A stretch of DNA of 30,820 bases. Origin: a virus. Below are positions 6,856 to 14,753 of the stretch, one piece after another. Below the pieces are notes generated by a model. The model was not told the DNA's origin. It saw only the letters and a program-made list of their open reading frames with translations, and did not search any database. The DNA is taken from IMG/VR virus record IMGVR_UViG_3300003885_000855, positions 1-30,820 of that record; one strand, given 5' to 3'. Both the position numbers and the translations under genes were made by a program. Each line of letters begins with the position of its first letter. Positions within the stretch are counted from its first letter, which is position 1.

Positions 6856-7142
6856 AAGAAATAAAAAAAGAAACATGGAAAGAAGCAGTTAAGTCTTTCA
6901 ATAAGGCTATTTATCGTATTACAGACAAAAAATATGAAAATACAGTAAAACGGCAGAGAGGATTTAAGTATCAATTAAGAACGGTTTTTTGCGATGGAAC
7001 TTATGATGATGGATATTCTAAATGGGCGAGTTATTGTAATCTTCATCCTTGTAGTGGGAAATTCCTTGACGAATTAAATTATAAACTGCTGATTTTTTTA
7101 AGACATTTATTTATGGACATAAAGAGGTTTAACAGATTATAA
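6852..7142 (+). CDS. Hypothetical basic protein, 96 residues
   Basis: Starts at the ATG overlapping the terminase stop (ATGA) and begins MKEIKKETWKEAVKSFNKAI. It contains RQRGFKYQLRTVFCDG and ends HLFMDIKRFNRL. No domain is recognised. The last four residues (FNRL) and the 13 bases encoding them repeat the end of the terminase gene exactly, so this gene may have arrived by a recombination event that copied the terminase tail. It is not part of the usual terminase-portal order. Confidence 0.55.
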   Translation: MKEIKKETWKEAVKSFNKAIYRITDKKYENTVKRQRGFKYQLRTVFCDGTYDDGYSKWASYCNLHPCSGKFLDELNYKLLIFLRHLFMDIKRFNRL

Positions 7143-7143
7143 T
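7114..7143 (+). promoter_or_regulatory. Rightward promoter candidate before the portal gene
   Basis: TGGACA at 7114-7119 and a perfect TATAAT at 7138-7143, 18 bases apart, with the portal ATG 22 bases further on. The -10 overlaps the repeated TTTAACAGATTAT, so it may have been created by that duplication. Confidence 0.4.
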
Positions 7144-7165
7144 TATTGTGGTAGAATAAAATTAA

Positions 7166-9103
7166 ATGATAGGAGAAATCTTAAACAATTCAGCAATTTC
7201 CGCGTATCAACCAACAAGTCAAGAGGTTGTGGATTTTACTAGTTATGTAAAAAAAGATTATGACGAGGGTATCAAAATCCTTAACACTCCTTATCTTGAA
7301 CTTAACTATCGTTCCGTGATTGAAGATGAGAACAGGGGACAACTAATGTTCAACGCTTTTGTTAATGAAAGCGGTGAAGACCCGAACCAAGTTTGGAGAT
7401 GGCGCGATACTCGCTCATCCGCAAGAAACAAAGGAATAGCAATGCACGCACAGCTCACGGCTAACTATCTTCTGCCCCTTTTTGTAGCCCAAAATGAAGA
7501 TGACGAAATAGACCAAGACTTCTCGGAGATTATGCGGGATATTGTGGAGTGGATGGCGGAACCTACCAACTCCAATTACCAAGAGTCGTTTTTGCAAATA
7601 GTATTTGGGACACTAACCAACCCTGCCACTTTCTTAGGAGCTGAGTTCTTTGAGATTTATCAAAAGATACGGGAAAAGAAAGGACAGGGATATACAACAA
7701 AATATATTCTTGATGAAGTCGCATCCGGCTTTAAGTGTCCGATATGGTCATCATCTCAAATACTTATAACCAACGCTTACGAGAGGAACATTCAGAAACA
7801 GAGAAGAATAATTAAGAGAAGATATGTTGAGAGGTCAGAACTGGAAGCAAAATATAAAGACCATCCTAATTGGGGCTTTGTGCAGTCCGGTATTAAGTCA
7901 ATATACAGCGAAGAAGACGGACTATTTTATGATATTAAAGACGACAACCATCCCAACTTGGTGGCAGAAGAAATCGCTTTGTCCCGTAAGGATGACAACG
8001 AAGTTCCTTTTGTTAATGGAATTTATCTCGGAAATGACGGAATAGAAAACAATCCAATCAAGCATCGAGACAACAGAAACGCCCCGAAATATAATGTAAT
8101 ACCTTTTGGATATAATAGAATAGGCGAACACTTTTTTTACTACAAGTCAATGATGAATGTTGTTGGCTGGGATAACCAACTGTATGACGCAATGAGCGAA
8201 GTAATAATGAATAACGCTTTTCTTGAACAAGACCCTCCTGTTGGAGTGTATGGAACGAACCAAATTGACAGCCAAATTAATTTCCCCGGAGCTGTTATTG
8301 CGTTTGAACAGAAGGATGTTGAAGTCAAGCCGATTTTTCCTTCCAAGAATTTTGTGGCTGGTTTTCAGGCATTAAGGGAAACCGAGAAATCAATGGAAGA
8401 AAGCTCTATCAGTAAAACAATGTCAGGGCAACTCCCAGAGGCATCGCAGAAGGCTTACAGCGTGGCTCAAGCCCAAGCAAACGCTAAGAGAATACTGGGA
8501 GGAACAGCCAAGTCAATCGCCCAGTCAATTCTTCAATATGGGGATTTGATGAAAGACATTGCAATCACTAAAATAACAATTCCGCAGGTTGAAGAACTTA
8601 TCGGCGGAGCAATGAAACTCAAATATCGCTCGTTCTTCTTGCAGAATAAAACAGAGGGTGGTAAAATGATAGGCAGGAAGATTAAATTTGATGAAAGTTT
8701 GCTTGGCAAGGAAATGACCGAGAAAGAAAAAGAGCAAATGTCGTTAAAACTTTTGACTGAAACAGGCTATCCCGAAAGCAAATATCAGTTATCTCTTGTT
8801 AATCCTTCTTTGTTTGCCAAGTTCAGATATTTAAGCAAAGTTGATATTGAGGAAATGTTTGTCAAAAATGCTGAATACTTACAGCCATTGCTCACTAACC
8901 TTTACCAAATGCTTGCCAACGATCCGATGATAGACCGAGAGGGATTGTTAAGAAAACTCTTGCATTCATATTTCCAAAGTGAAGGGGATAAACTGATATT
9001 GTCGCAGGAATTTAATCCACAGGCACAAATCCCTCAGTCAATGGTAGGGCAAATGGCGCAAAATAAAGAATTAAGTAAAAGCGTAGCTGGTATGGTTGCG
9101 TAA
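7166..9103 (+). CDS. Portal protein (head-tail connector)
   Basis: Forms the dodecameric ring through which DNA enters and leaves the head. The 645-residue size and position right after the terminase fit a podovirus portal. The order is a helical N-terminus, a mixed wing region with TLTNPATFLGAEFFEIY (about 150-166), a stem/clip region around YYKSMMNVVGWDNQLYDAM, then SGQLPEASQKAYSVAQAQA and a long helical C-terminus ending in a Gln/Met-rich tail (QIPQSMVGQMAQN). The start is the ATG at 7166; no Shine-Dalgarno sequence precedes it. The call rests on length, layout and position rather than on a strict motif. Confidence 0.82.
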   Translation: MIGEILNNSAISAYQPTSQEVVDFTSYVKKDYDEGIKILNTPYLELNYRSVIEDENRGQLMFNAFVNESGEDPNQVWRWRDTRSSARNKGIAMHAQLTANYLLPLFVAQNEDDEIDQDFSEIMRDIVEWMAEPTNSNYQESFLQIVFGTLTNPATFLGAEFFEIYQKIREKKGQGYTTKYILDEVASGFKCPIWSSSQILITNAYERNIQKQRRIIKRRYVERSELEAKYKDHPNWGFVQSGIKSIYSEEDGLFYDIKDDNHPNLVAEEIALSRKDDNEVPFVNGIYLGNDGIENNPIKHRDNRNAPKYNVIPFGYNRIGEHFFYYKSMMNVVGWDNQLYDAMSEVIMNNAFLEQDPPVGVYGTNQIDSQINFPGAVIAFEQKDVEVKPIFPSKNFVAGFQALRETEKSMEESSISKTMSGQLPEASQKAYSVAQAQANAKRILGGTAKSIAQSILQYGDLMKDIAITKITIPQVEELIGGAMKLKYRSFFLQNKTEGGKMIGRKIKFDESLLGKEMTEKEKEQMSLKLLTETGYPESKYQLSLVNPSLFAKFRYLSKVDIEEMFVKNAEYLQPLLTNLYQMLANDPMIDREGLLRKLLHSYFQSEGDKLILSQEFNPQAQIPQSMVGQMAQNKELSKSVAGMVA

Positions 9104-9153
9104 AGGTCGTTAATCAATTAAAATGGTTCAATAAATTCACCATAAATAAAAAA

Positions 9154-9579
9154 ATGTCAGAAACAATAAAAGGATACACACTTGTTAATAGTGAAAAGTT
9201 AGACAGAGCCGTTAATGGAACTGTCGGCAGGGAAGGTCGGCTTTACGGCGGAATTGGCGAAAAAGCTTCAGATGAAGCAAAACTAGCCGCTTATGACAAG
9301 CTCGGCGGACTTATTAAGAAAGGAAAAAACAAAGTTAAAATCGGCTCTTTTTATGATTTTGAAAAGAGAAAGCCAAGAGAAAAACCCGATGTGAAACTTG
9401 TTTTCCGAGGACTGGAAGGAGAAGAAATTGTGCTTGACGAAGGAGAAGAAAAGCCGATTGAAGTAATCGCCGCTGAAAAGATACAGGAGAAAAAGAACAA
9501 GAAAAAGAACAAGAAAGAGGCGGATAAACGAGTAGCCAAAGCCAAAGCCAAAAAGGTAAAGAAAGCAGATGATGATTAA
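9154..9579 (+). CDS. Hypothetical protein with a Lys-rich tail, 141 residues
   Basis: The N-terminal half (MSETIKGYTLVNSEKLDRAV to FYDFEKRKPRE) contains glycine-rich stretches (GREGRLYGGIGEKA). The C-terminal third is a low-complexity Lys/Ala/Glu segment (EKKNKKKNKKEADKR) ending KKADDD. Located between portal and scaffold, where phages often encode head maturation or minor head proteins. The basic tail could touch packaged DNA. No protease triad or known fold is recognised. Confidence 0.65.
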   Translation: MSETIKGYTLVNSEKLDRAVNGTVGREGRLYGGIGEKASDEAKLAAYDKLGGLIKKGKNKVKIGSFYDFEKRKPREKPDVKLVFRGLEGEEIVLDEGEEKPIEVIAAEKIQEKKNKKKNKKEADKRVAKAKAKKVKKADDD

Positions 9580-10003
9580 AAAATTTATAATTGAAAAACT
9601 TGGAGGTTATGTTAGTATTGAAACAGCCATTGATGCAATTAGAGAAGAAGACACCAAAACAAAATACCGCATACTTTCACTTGCTGTCAAAAAATTGTAT
9701 AATACAATTTCAGAAGACGACATTTTGAAAGAGAACGAGTATAAACAATGGACAATCGCGGGGAAACCTATCAATCAAGGTGAAAAGAATTTACTGATAG
9801 CCGAAGCAAAACAATTCCTTAATACGAAATTATGGAAAGTTTTGCAAAAAGACATTCAATATCAGGCAAACCGCAAAATGTTTATTCTCGGGAAATCTGA
9901 AATAGATATGATAGCGGGAAAGTTGTTTCTTTATACTCTTGACTGCATTAAAACAAGATTAGAGAGTTTTAAGAAAAATAGCGGACAATTTAACAGCAAA
10001 TAG
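9569..10003 (+). CDS. Hypothetical protein, 144 residues
   Basis: Overlaps the previous gene by 11 bases and starts at one of two adjacent ATGs (MMIKKFIIEKLGGYVSIETA). It is predicted to be helical, with AIDAIREEDTKTKYRILSLA in the first third and an Arg/Lys-rich end (KTRLESFKKNSGQFNSK). No family is recognised. Its place between portal and scaffold makes a head-associated role likely. About 155 bases of structured non-coding DNA follow it. Confidence 0.65.
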   Translation: MMIKKFIIEKLGGYVSIETAIDAIREEDTKTKYRILSLAVKKLYNTISEDDILKENEYKQWTIAGKPINQGEKNLLIAEAKQFLNTKLWKVLQKDIQYQANRKMFILGKSEIDMIAGKLFLYTLDCIKTRLESFKKNSGQFNSK

Positions 10004-10158
10004 CTCAAATCCCGCTTTAAGCGGAAGACGAGAGCTACTTAATTCTGTATATCAAGTATTCAGAATTAAGTAGCTCTCAACGGGCTTCTACCCCGATAAT
10101 GGGGATGTCCGAAAGGGCTTAAGAACTGCTCACCGTCAGCATTAAGGCGGATGTTATT
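10004..10158 (+). promoter_or_regulatory. Structured leader upstream of the scaffold gene
   Basis: It holds an 18-pair perfect hairpin (10030-10047 with 10061-10078, GAGAGCTACTTAATTCTG and its complement, 13-base loop), then CCCCGATAATGGGG, then GTCC-GAAA-GGGC with a GNRA-type tetraloop, then TGCT-CACCGTC-AGCA. AAGGCGGA precedes the scaffold ATG by about ten bases as a likely ribosome site. There is no T-run after the long hairpin, so it is not a plain terminator. A processed or regulatory mRNA leader is likely; protection from nucleases or separation of early-late from capsid expression are possible jobs. Confidence 0.55.
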
Positions 10159-10944
10159 ATGACTAAAGAACAAGCCGAACTTGAGGCTAAAGCTGAGGAA
10201 GAGGCAACAGCCGAAACCGAAGCAAAAGATGCGGAATTTGAGGCAAGTTTAGAGGGTCTATCCGAAGAGGAAATAACCCAAAAACGAGCCGAAAAAGAAG
10301 CTAATTCAGAACATTCACAAGATGAAGAGTTTTACAAAACCGAACTTGAAAAGGAAAAGGAAGGAAGGAAAAAAGCGGAGAAAGCAGCCGCTGATAAGGC
10401 TTTTAAACTCCGTGAAGCCAACAGAAAGAAAGATGATGATGAAGTAGAAATTGACGAAGATAAACCCCTTACTGCAAAAGGATTGCAAACAATTCTAGCG
10501 CAGGAAAGGCAGGTTAATCAAAAGGAAATCAGAATGTCCCAAGCAGAGGATAAAATCCGAAAGCTCACGACTTCTGCTCCTGAAGCTGATTTAATTACTG
10601 AAATCTTCAAAAACCGTTCTTTTCCAGAGTATCTTTCTCTTGATGAGCAGATTGAAGAGGCGTATGTTATTGCAAACCGCAAAAAACTTATCTCTGAAAG
10701 AAATGAAGCTTTAAGGGGATTAAAGGGCAAAACGGAAACTGAAACTACGGATGCTCCAACGCACCATGACCAGCAATATGACCAACAGACTGATTCTCAA
10801 TTCAAGATTGCCCCTGACGAAAAACTCGTTATGTCCCAAAGTGGATTTACTTACAACAATCAAATTCGCCGATGGGAAAAGAAACTCAAAAATGGCAAAA
10901 TTCTCGCAAGAGACCCTAAGACTAAAGAAGTTCGGATAATGTAA
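10159..10944 (+). CDS. Capsid scaffolding protein (probable)
   Basis: Guides assembly of the major capsid protein and leaves or is degraded before packaging. The 261 residues are very acidic and helical in the first half (MTKEQAELEAKAEEEATAET; SLEGLSEEEITQKRAEKEA), then coiled-coil-like (TELEKEKEGRKKAEKAAAD), with a proline-poor middle, a Gln/Asp-rich linker (THHDQQYDQQTDSQ) and a basic C-terminus (NNQIRRWEKKLKNGKILARD). A basic C-terminal capsid-binding end after an acidic helical body is the classic scaffold pattern. Position directly before the head genes agrees. Confidence 0.78.
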   Translation: MTKEQAELEAKAEEEATAETEAKDAEFEASLEGLSEEEITQKRAEKEANSEHSQDEEFYKTELEKEKEGRKKAEKAAADKAFKLREANRKKDDDEVEIDEDKPLTAKGLQTILAQERQVNQKEIRMSQAEDKIRKLTTSAPEADLITEIFKNRSFPEYLSLDEQIEEAYVIANRKKLISERNEALRGLKGKTETETTDAPTHHDQQYDQQTDSQFKIAPDEKLVMSQSGFTYNNQIRRWEKKLKNGKILARDPKTKEVRIM

Positions 10945-10952
10945 TTTACATT

Positions 10953-10980
10953 TTTGTAATTCTCGTATTACAAAGTTTTT
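10953..10980 (+). terminator. Weak intrinsic terminator candidate after the scaffold gene
   Basis: TTTGTAAT (10953-10960) pairs with ATTACAAA (10967-10974) around a 6-base loop and is followed by GTTTTT. The stem is AT-rich, so termination would be partial at best. It could set the scaffold-to-capsid ratio. Confidence 0.35.
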
Positions 10981-11088
10981 AACAAAGCAGGTTAAGCTGT
11001 TAGGCTTTTATCTGCGAAGTAAATCAATCAATACTTGAAGTTGAACTTTGAAAGGGGTGATGCGAAAGTATTGATAAAAATTTTGAGA

Positions 11089-11616
11089 ATGGATTTAGAA
11101 ACCGTGGGATTCGCTCAAACGCTCCCACGAAGGATTGCGGCTTCCGCCACTCGTTTTGAGTCAGGCGAGCCGTGCTATCTTGACGGCGCTACATTAAGCA
11201 GCGGTGTCGCTTCATCAAACACTTATGAGTTGATGGATGCGGACGGCATTGTGATTGGAACAGACACTTGGGGCGGAATCTTTATGAAAGAATCGCGCCC
11301 AGTAACCACAGGAACGCTTGTAGCTCAGACCGCTATGTGCGCTTGCCCTATTCCCAACTTGGGAAGGATAAGAGGCAGAGCCGAAACTGTTGCTTCCGTT
11401 GATACTGACGCTGAAATTCTTTTGTTAATCAATGATGTAACGCTTATTGATTACAACAGCACGGGAGGTTCAGACGGCGGAGAGCTTTACACTATCAAAG
11501 AAACCGCTTCAGCCGATACTTCCGCCTTTACGATTGTTGAAGGCAACCCAGCAAAGCAAACTCTTGATGTAGTAGTTGATGGAAGGGCATACCGAATTGC
11601 CAATGACATCACTTAA
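11089..11616 (+). CDS. Probable head decoration (cement) protein
   Basis: A beta-rich protein of 175 residues (MDLETVGFAQTLPRRIAASA) with GVASSNTYELMDADGIVIG, TDTWGGIFMKESRPVTTGTL and a C-terminal DVVVDGRAYRIANDIT. Small all-beta proteins with repeated Gly/Thr turns, placed between scaffold and capsid genes, are usually decoration proteins that bind the outside of the capsid. The start is uncertain: ATG at 11089, or TTG at 11071 (preceded by AAAGGGGTGA, close to a full Shine-Dalgarno), or TTG at 11035. A 4-residue open frame from ATG 11060 ends across the TTG at 11071. Confidence 0.6.
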   Translation: MDLETVGFAQTLPRRIAASATRFESGEPCYLDGATLSSGVASSNTYELMDADGIVIGTDTWGGIFMKESRPVTTGTLVAQTAMCACPIPNLGRIRGRAETVASVDTDAEILLLINDVTLIDYNSTGGSDGGELYTIKETASADTSAFTIVEGNPAKQTLDVVVDGRAYRIANDIT

Positions 11617-11663
11617 TTATCAATTTAATTAGGTATTACCTTATGCCTACTCGGAAAGTTAAA

Positions 11664-11688
11664 CAATTAATCCTTATGGGTTTAATTG
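11664..11688 (+). promoter_or_regulatory. Hairpin upstream of the capsid gene
   Basis: CAATTAA (11664-11670) pairs with TTAATTG (11682-11688), with an inner CC/GG pair. There is no following T-run. It lies about 20 bases before the capsid start and could influence its translation. Confidence 0.35.
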
Positions 11689-11710
11689 AGACAAAGGCAA
11701 TAATTTGAGC

Positions 11711-11754
11711 ATGCCAATTGGAGGATTTACAGGAGAACTCAGTCCTGATGCGGT
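11711..11754 (+). CDS. Major capsid protein, exon 1
   Basis: The capsid gene is interrupted by a group I intron. Exon 1 starts at the ATG at 11711 and codes MPIGGFTGELSPDA plus two bases of the next codon. Read straight on, the frame meets TAA after two more codons, so it only makes sense when spliced. The 5' splice site after T11754 is set by a predicted P1 helix: GCGGT/TAG pairs with the internal guide CTTAGCCGC at 11763-11771, giving the U.G pair at the cut that group I introns require. Joined to exon 2 it restores the expected N-terminus. The exact junction is a prediction. Confidence 0.6.
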
Positions 11755-12680
11755 TAGTTAATCTTAGCCGCTATCCACAGTAATGTGGACGAAAATAATC
11801 TCTTCTAATCAATTGGGAAAGTCCTGAAGAGGATAACCCACAGCAAGTTTAAAGACAGCTGCAGAGACTAAGTGAAGAGACCCCTAAAAATTAGGGTGAT
11901 GCGATAGTTAAATAGTGATTAACAATTAAATATCTAACGCCTTTGGCGAGAATATGAAAATAAACAAACAAATTAGTTCTTTGGAAATTTTAATACCAAT
12001 GATTTTAGGAGATGGATATATTCGGAAAAAGAAAAATGCTTATTTTGAATTTTGTCATTCTTATAAACAGAAAGAATATGCTTTATGGAAGCTTGAATTA
12101 TTAAAAAGATATTGTAGTGTGCGAAAATTTAAGTTTGGAGACAAAAAACACAATCCACCACAAGTCTTTGTAAGAACTTCAGTTCACCATAAAATAAATT
12201 CTGCTTACAGGAAAACCTACGAAAATGGCAAAAAAGTAGTAAAAAATGAAGCATTAAAACGAATAACACCATTAAGTCTTGCTATTTGGTATATGGATGA
12301 TGGAACAGCTCTTAAGAAATACAAAACAAGAAAAGGACTGCCAAAAAAAAATCCATATATTGCCCAAATTAGACTTTGCACCCATTCTTTTTCTTTTGAA
12401 GAAAATAATTTGATTAAAAATTATTTTAGGCAAAAATTTGGATTAAATTTCCGAATTTACAGAGACAGAAAATTTTTTTATTTGTCTTGTGTAGGAAAGA
12501 ATGAAGTTAATAAATTTATTGGTATTGTTCAAAAATATATGGCATTGTGTCCTTCAATGTTATATAAAATCACTATTTAAACCGAACCCCATATAACAAA
12601 AAGAAAATGGGGAACTACACAGAAATGATGTAGTCCCAACAAAAGTTGGAGTAACAAAGTCGTAAGACCGCTATAGACAG
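11755..12680 (+). ncRNA. Group I self-splicing intron in the capsid gene
   Basis: About 926 bases. The core boxes appear in order: P-like ATTGGGAAAGTCC (11813-11825), Q-like GATAACCCACAGCAAG (11832-11847), R-like GCAGAGACTAAGTG (11861-11874) and S-like GATGTAGTCCC (12627-12637). GACTA of R pairs with TAGTC of S to form P7. A P2-like hairpin TCCAC-AGTAAT-GTGGA sits at about 11775-11790. The homing endonuclease gene lies between R and S, that is in the P8 region. The 3' end is placed at G12680 because this is the G that keeps the spliced frame open. Subclass is not assigned. Confidence 0.82.
11954..12580 (+). CDS. LAGLIDADG homing endonuclease inside the intron
   Basis: A double-motif homing endonuclease of 208 residues that would cut intron-less capsid alleles and spread the intron. 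Motif 1 is LIPMILGDGYI (13-23, with the catalytic acid D20) and motif 2 is LSLAIWYMDDGTAL (107-120, D115/D116). The two halves with basic linkers (KNAYFEFCHSYKQKEYALWK; YIAQIRLCTHSFSFEENN) are typical of the LAGLIDADG DNA-endonuclease fold. Base composition is AT-richer than the capsid exons, in keeping with separate origin. It is intact, so the element is probably still mobile. Confidence 0.92.
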   Translation: MKINKQISSLEILIPMILGDGYIRKKKNAYFEFCHSYKQKEYALWKLELLKRYCSVRKFKFGDKKHNPPQVFVRTSVHHKINSAYRKTYENGKKVVKNEALKRITPLSLAIWYMDDGTALKKYKTRKGLPKKNPYIAQIRLCTHSFSFEENNLIKNYFRQKFGLNFRIYRDRKFFYLSCVGKNEVNKFIGIVQKYMALCPSMLYKITI

Positions 12681-13584
12681 CGTTATGTTCGAGGAATACA
12701 GCCGCGAACAACAGCCGCAGTATTTACGCGCTTCGGATGAGTTTTTCTACAAACAGAGTTCAATGGAAGGCAAAACCTCTTTTATTTGGGATGAAGATTC
12801 CAATGTAGGAGAGTTCCAGAAAACGGATGAACAGGAAGAAATCTTGAATACTGATACTCGCATCGGAAACCAAACGACCAAAGCTTCCCAGAAATACACC
12901 AAGCAGGTGCCTATTTCCGATGAAGCGTTTAGAGCAGACCAAGTCGGAAAACGAGCGAAAATCGGACAACAGGTCGGAGACAGAGCAAGAATGACACAGG
13001 ATAAACGGGCAGTTCTTGACACTTACGGAGACGCTTTTGCCGGTTCCGTGAACACCACACCTGACGGGCAGCCGTTAGCAGACAACTCCCATGTTCTTTT
13101 GGGGACAGGCGGAACGCTTGATAACCTTGAGACAGGAGCATTAAACGCGGATAACGCTTGGACTTCCGTAACGAGTTTAGCTAACCAGAAAGGACAGGAT
13201 GGAGACGCGGGTTCTCATGTATTTGAGGGGCTTCTTGTTCCTTTCACTCTTTACAAGACTGCGAAAGAGACATTGAACTCTACTCTTGTGCCGTTTAGCG
13301 GGGAGAACCAAATCAACATCTTTGATACGGATTACGGTTCAGTAAGGATTTACGCTTCCATTTTCCTTGGTTCAACCTATAACTCGGCATCCAACGCTAA
13401 CACTTCCCACCACTTTGTTTCAAGGAACCATATGATTCAAAGAAAGGTTTTCTACGGACTTTACACCAAACTTCTCATGCCTGAAAGCTCGGAAAATGAT
13501 TCTTACCGCTTGCGTTCAAAGTTCCACGAGACAGCCTTTCCGGGTTCTTGGACAGGGTATTTGGGAAATAATGGCACTACTTGA
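12681..13584 (+). CDS. Major capsid protein, exon 2 (HK97-type fold probable)
   Basis: Exon 2 supplies nearly all of the capsid subunit: with exon 1 the product is about 315 residues. The ATG at 12685 looks like a start (MFEEYSREQQPQYLRASDEF) but is internal once the intron is removed. It contains a charged helical N-arm, VPISDEAFRADQVGKRAKIG, AFAGSVNTTPDGQPLADNSH, and a C-terminal axial-type segment (GSVRIYASIFLGSTYNSASN) ending GSWTGYLGNNGTT. The TPDGQPLADNSHVLL loop is the kind of sequence seen in capsid proteins of Mu gpT-like or HK97-like phages. Position after scaffold and decoration genes agrees. Confidence 0.8.
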
Positions 13585-13595
13585 TTACCACTTTG

Positions 13596-13612
13596 TCAAG
13601 AGATATTCTTGA
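13596..13612 (+). other. Short hairpin after the capsid gene
   Basis: TCAAGA (13596-13601) pairs with TCTTGA (13607-13612) around GATAT. It has no T-run. It may protect the 3' end of a processed capsid mRNA. Confidence 0.3.
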
Positions 13613-13648
13613 TAGACTAAATTATTAGTTAATCACTAACCCACTATT

Positions 13649-14269
13649 ATGAAAAAATATATTTCAATAGTTGTTGCGGCGGTAGTTTCCGGCTTAATTG
13701 CTGGGTTTATTGTCGCGGCGGTGGTTGGTGGAAATCAACCACAAAGTGTAAGAACAGGAACACGCTATCCCAACGGGCTAAGCACAGACAGCACTTCGCC
13801 GTCATCAGGTCAAGTTAGAACGACTACATTGACAGTAACTGGAGCATCCACTTTGTCGGGAACATTATCAGTTGCAGGGGCGGCTACCTTGGACGAACTT
13901 ACACAGGGAGGCAGTATTCTTGCAACTTCAACAACCAATACTTCTGAAACATTTGTCCAAGCAGACCTTTTGACTTATTCAATAATTGACCTTACTCCGA
14001 ATACCGGAAACACAACTTATACATTCGGCGCGACTTCAACTTGGACTTCTTTAATTCCATCAGCGGGCGATATGAGAACTTGGATTTTCAGAAATGCGAC
14101 AACTTCCGCGATTAACGCAACACTTGCGGCGGGAACAGGAATGGACTTACAAGAATCTGACGGACAAAATGTTGTAATAGGACAGAATAATTTCGCGATT
14201 GTTGATTGTTATAGAAAAACCGATACGGATGTGGTATGTTTCGTTGATGAAACAATACCAGCTGACTAG
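13649..14269 (+). CDS. Membrane-anchored or exported virion-associated protein, 206 residues
   Basis: Begins MKKYISIVVAAVVSGLIAGF, a positively charged start and a long hydrophobic span (about 5-27) that ends VVGGNQPQS. This is a signal peptide or anchor. The rest is Ser/Thr/Gly-rich beta structure with TLTVTGASTLSGTLSVAGAA, the stacked-strand pattern common in fibre shafts, and an end with two cysteines (VDCYRKTDTDVVCFVDE). It lies between the capsid and connector genes, where decoration or head-fibre proteins are common. A head fibre or surface adhesin that passes through the membrane is the best reading. Confidence 0.65.
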   Translation: MKKYISIVVAAVVSGLIAGFIVAAVVGGNQPQSVRTGTRYPNGLSTDSTSPSSGQVRTTTLTVTGASTLSGTLSVAGAATLDELTQGGSILATSTTNTSETFVQADLLTYSIIDLTPNTGNTTYTFGATSTWTSLIPSAGDMRTWIFRNATTSAINATLAAGTGMDLQESDGQNVVIGQNNFAIVDCYRKTDTDVVCFVDETIPAD

Positions 14270-14272
14270 CAA

Positions 14273-14318
14273 TTCCACTCTGTCTCATTTCCTGCTTGTG
14301 ATTGGAAATGAGATGGAA
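14273..14318 (+). other. Long hairpin between two exported protein genes
   Basis: TCTCATTTCC (14283-14292) pairs perfectly with GGAAATGAGA (14304-14313), and the outer TTCCA/TGGAA (14273-14277, 14314-14318) extends it. No T-run follows. It could be a processing or stability element in the late mRNA. Confidence 0.45.
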
Positions 14319-14354
14319 CTGGGGTTGTTAGATTATAAATTAACTTAAAATACT

Positions 14355-14753
14355 ATGAAAAAATATCTTATAGCAATACTCATAATTCAAACTTTGTTTT
14401 TAGGCGGGATTTGGCTCAGAGTTTCGCCGTCTAGTCCAATGGGAGGTCCCAGCTCCAGAACAACAAGGATTTCTACTACCGCGACTTCGGGACCGATGAC
14501 AATAACAAGTGATGTTCAACTGCTCTCTACCACAACAAATAGAACATTCGCGGAGGTAGTTAATGATTGCAGTTCGGTTGTTTATCTAACCACTAGTGGC
14601 GATGAACAAGCTTCTCAAGCGACCGGCTTTAGACTAAACGCGAATGGCGGATCGTGGAATACCGATACCGGTAATGTATTTATTTACACGGGAGCAGTCA
14701 GAGCCAGTTCAACTGATGAAACATCTTGTTTATTAAATGTAAAAGAATACTAA
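14355..14753 (+). CDS. Exported protein with signal anchor, 132 residues
   Basis: Starts MKKYLIAILIIQTLFLGGIW, a signal anchor, then a Ser/Thr-rich linker (SPMGGPSSRTTRISTTATSG) and a compact beta region (VVNDCSSVVYLTTSGDEQAS) with a late cysteine, ending LLNVKEY. The architecture matches its neighbour at 13649-14269 and suggests two related surface or fibre proteins. In the same frame right after the stop lies a Cys-rich tail that is almost the same as the end of the large fibre at 28072-30423, so this gene may once have been longer. Confidence 0.6.
   Translation: MKKYLIAILIIQTLFLGGIWLRVSPSSPMGGPSSRTTRISTTATSGPMTITSDVQLLSTTTNRTFAEVVNDCSSVVYLTTSGDEQASQATGFRLNANGGSWNTDTGNVFIYTGAVRASSTDETSCLLNVKEY

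Noticed and set aside
12685-13584. Capsid gene starting at ATG 12685 as a complete gene
   Set aside because: No ribosome site precedes it, intron core boxes lie directly upstream, and splicing supplies a proper N-terminus.
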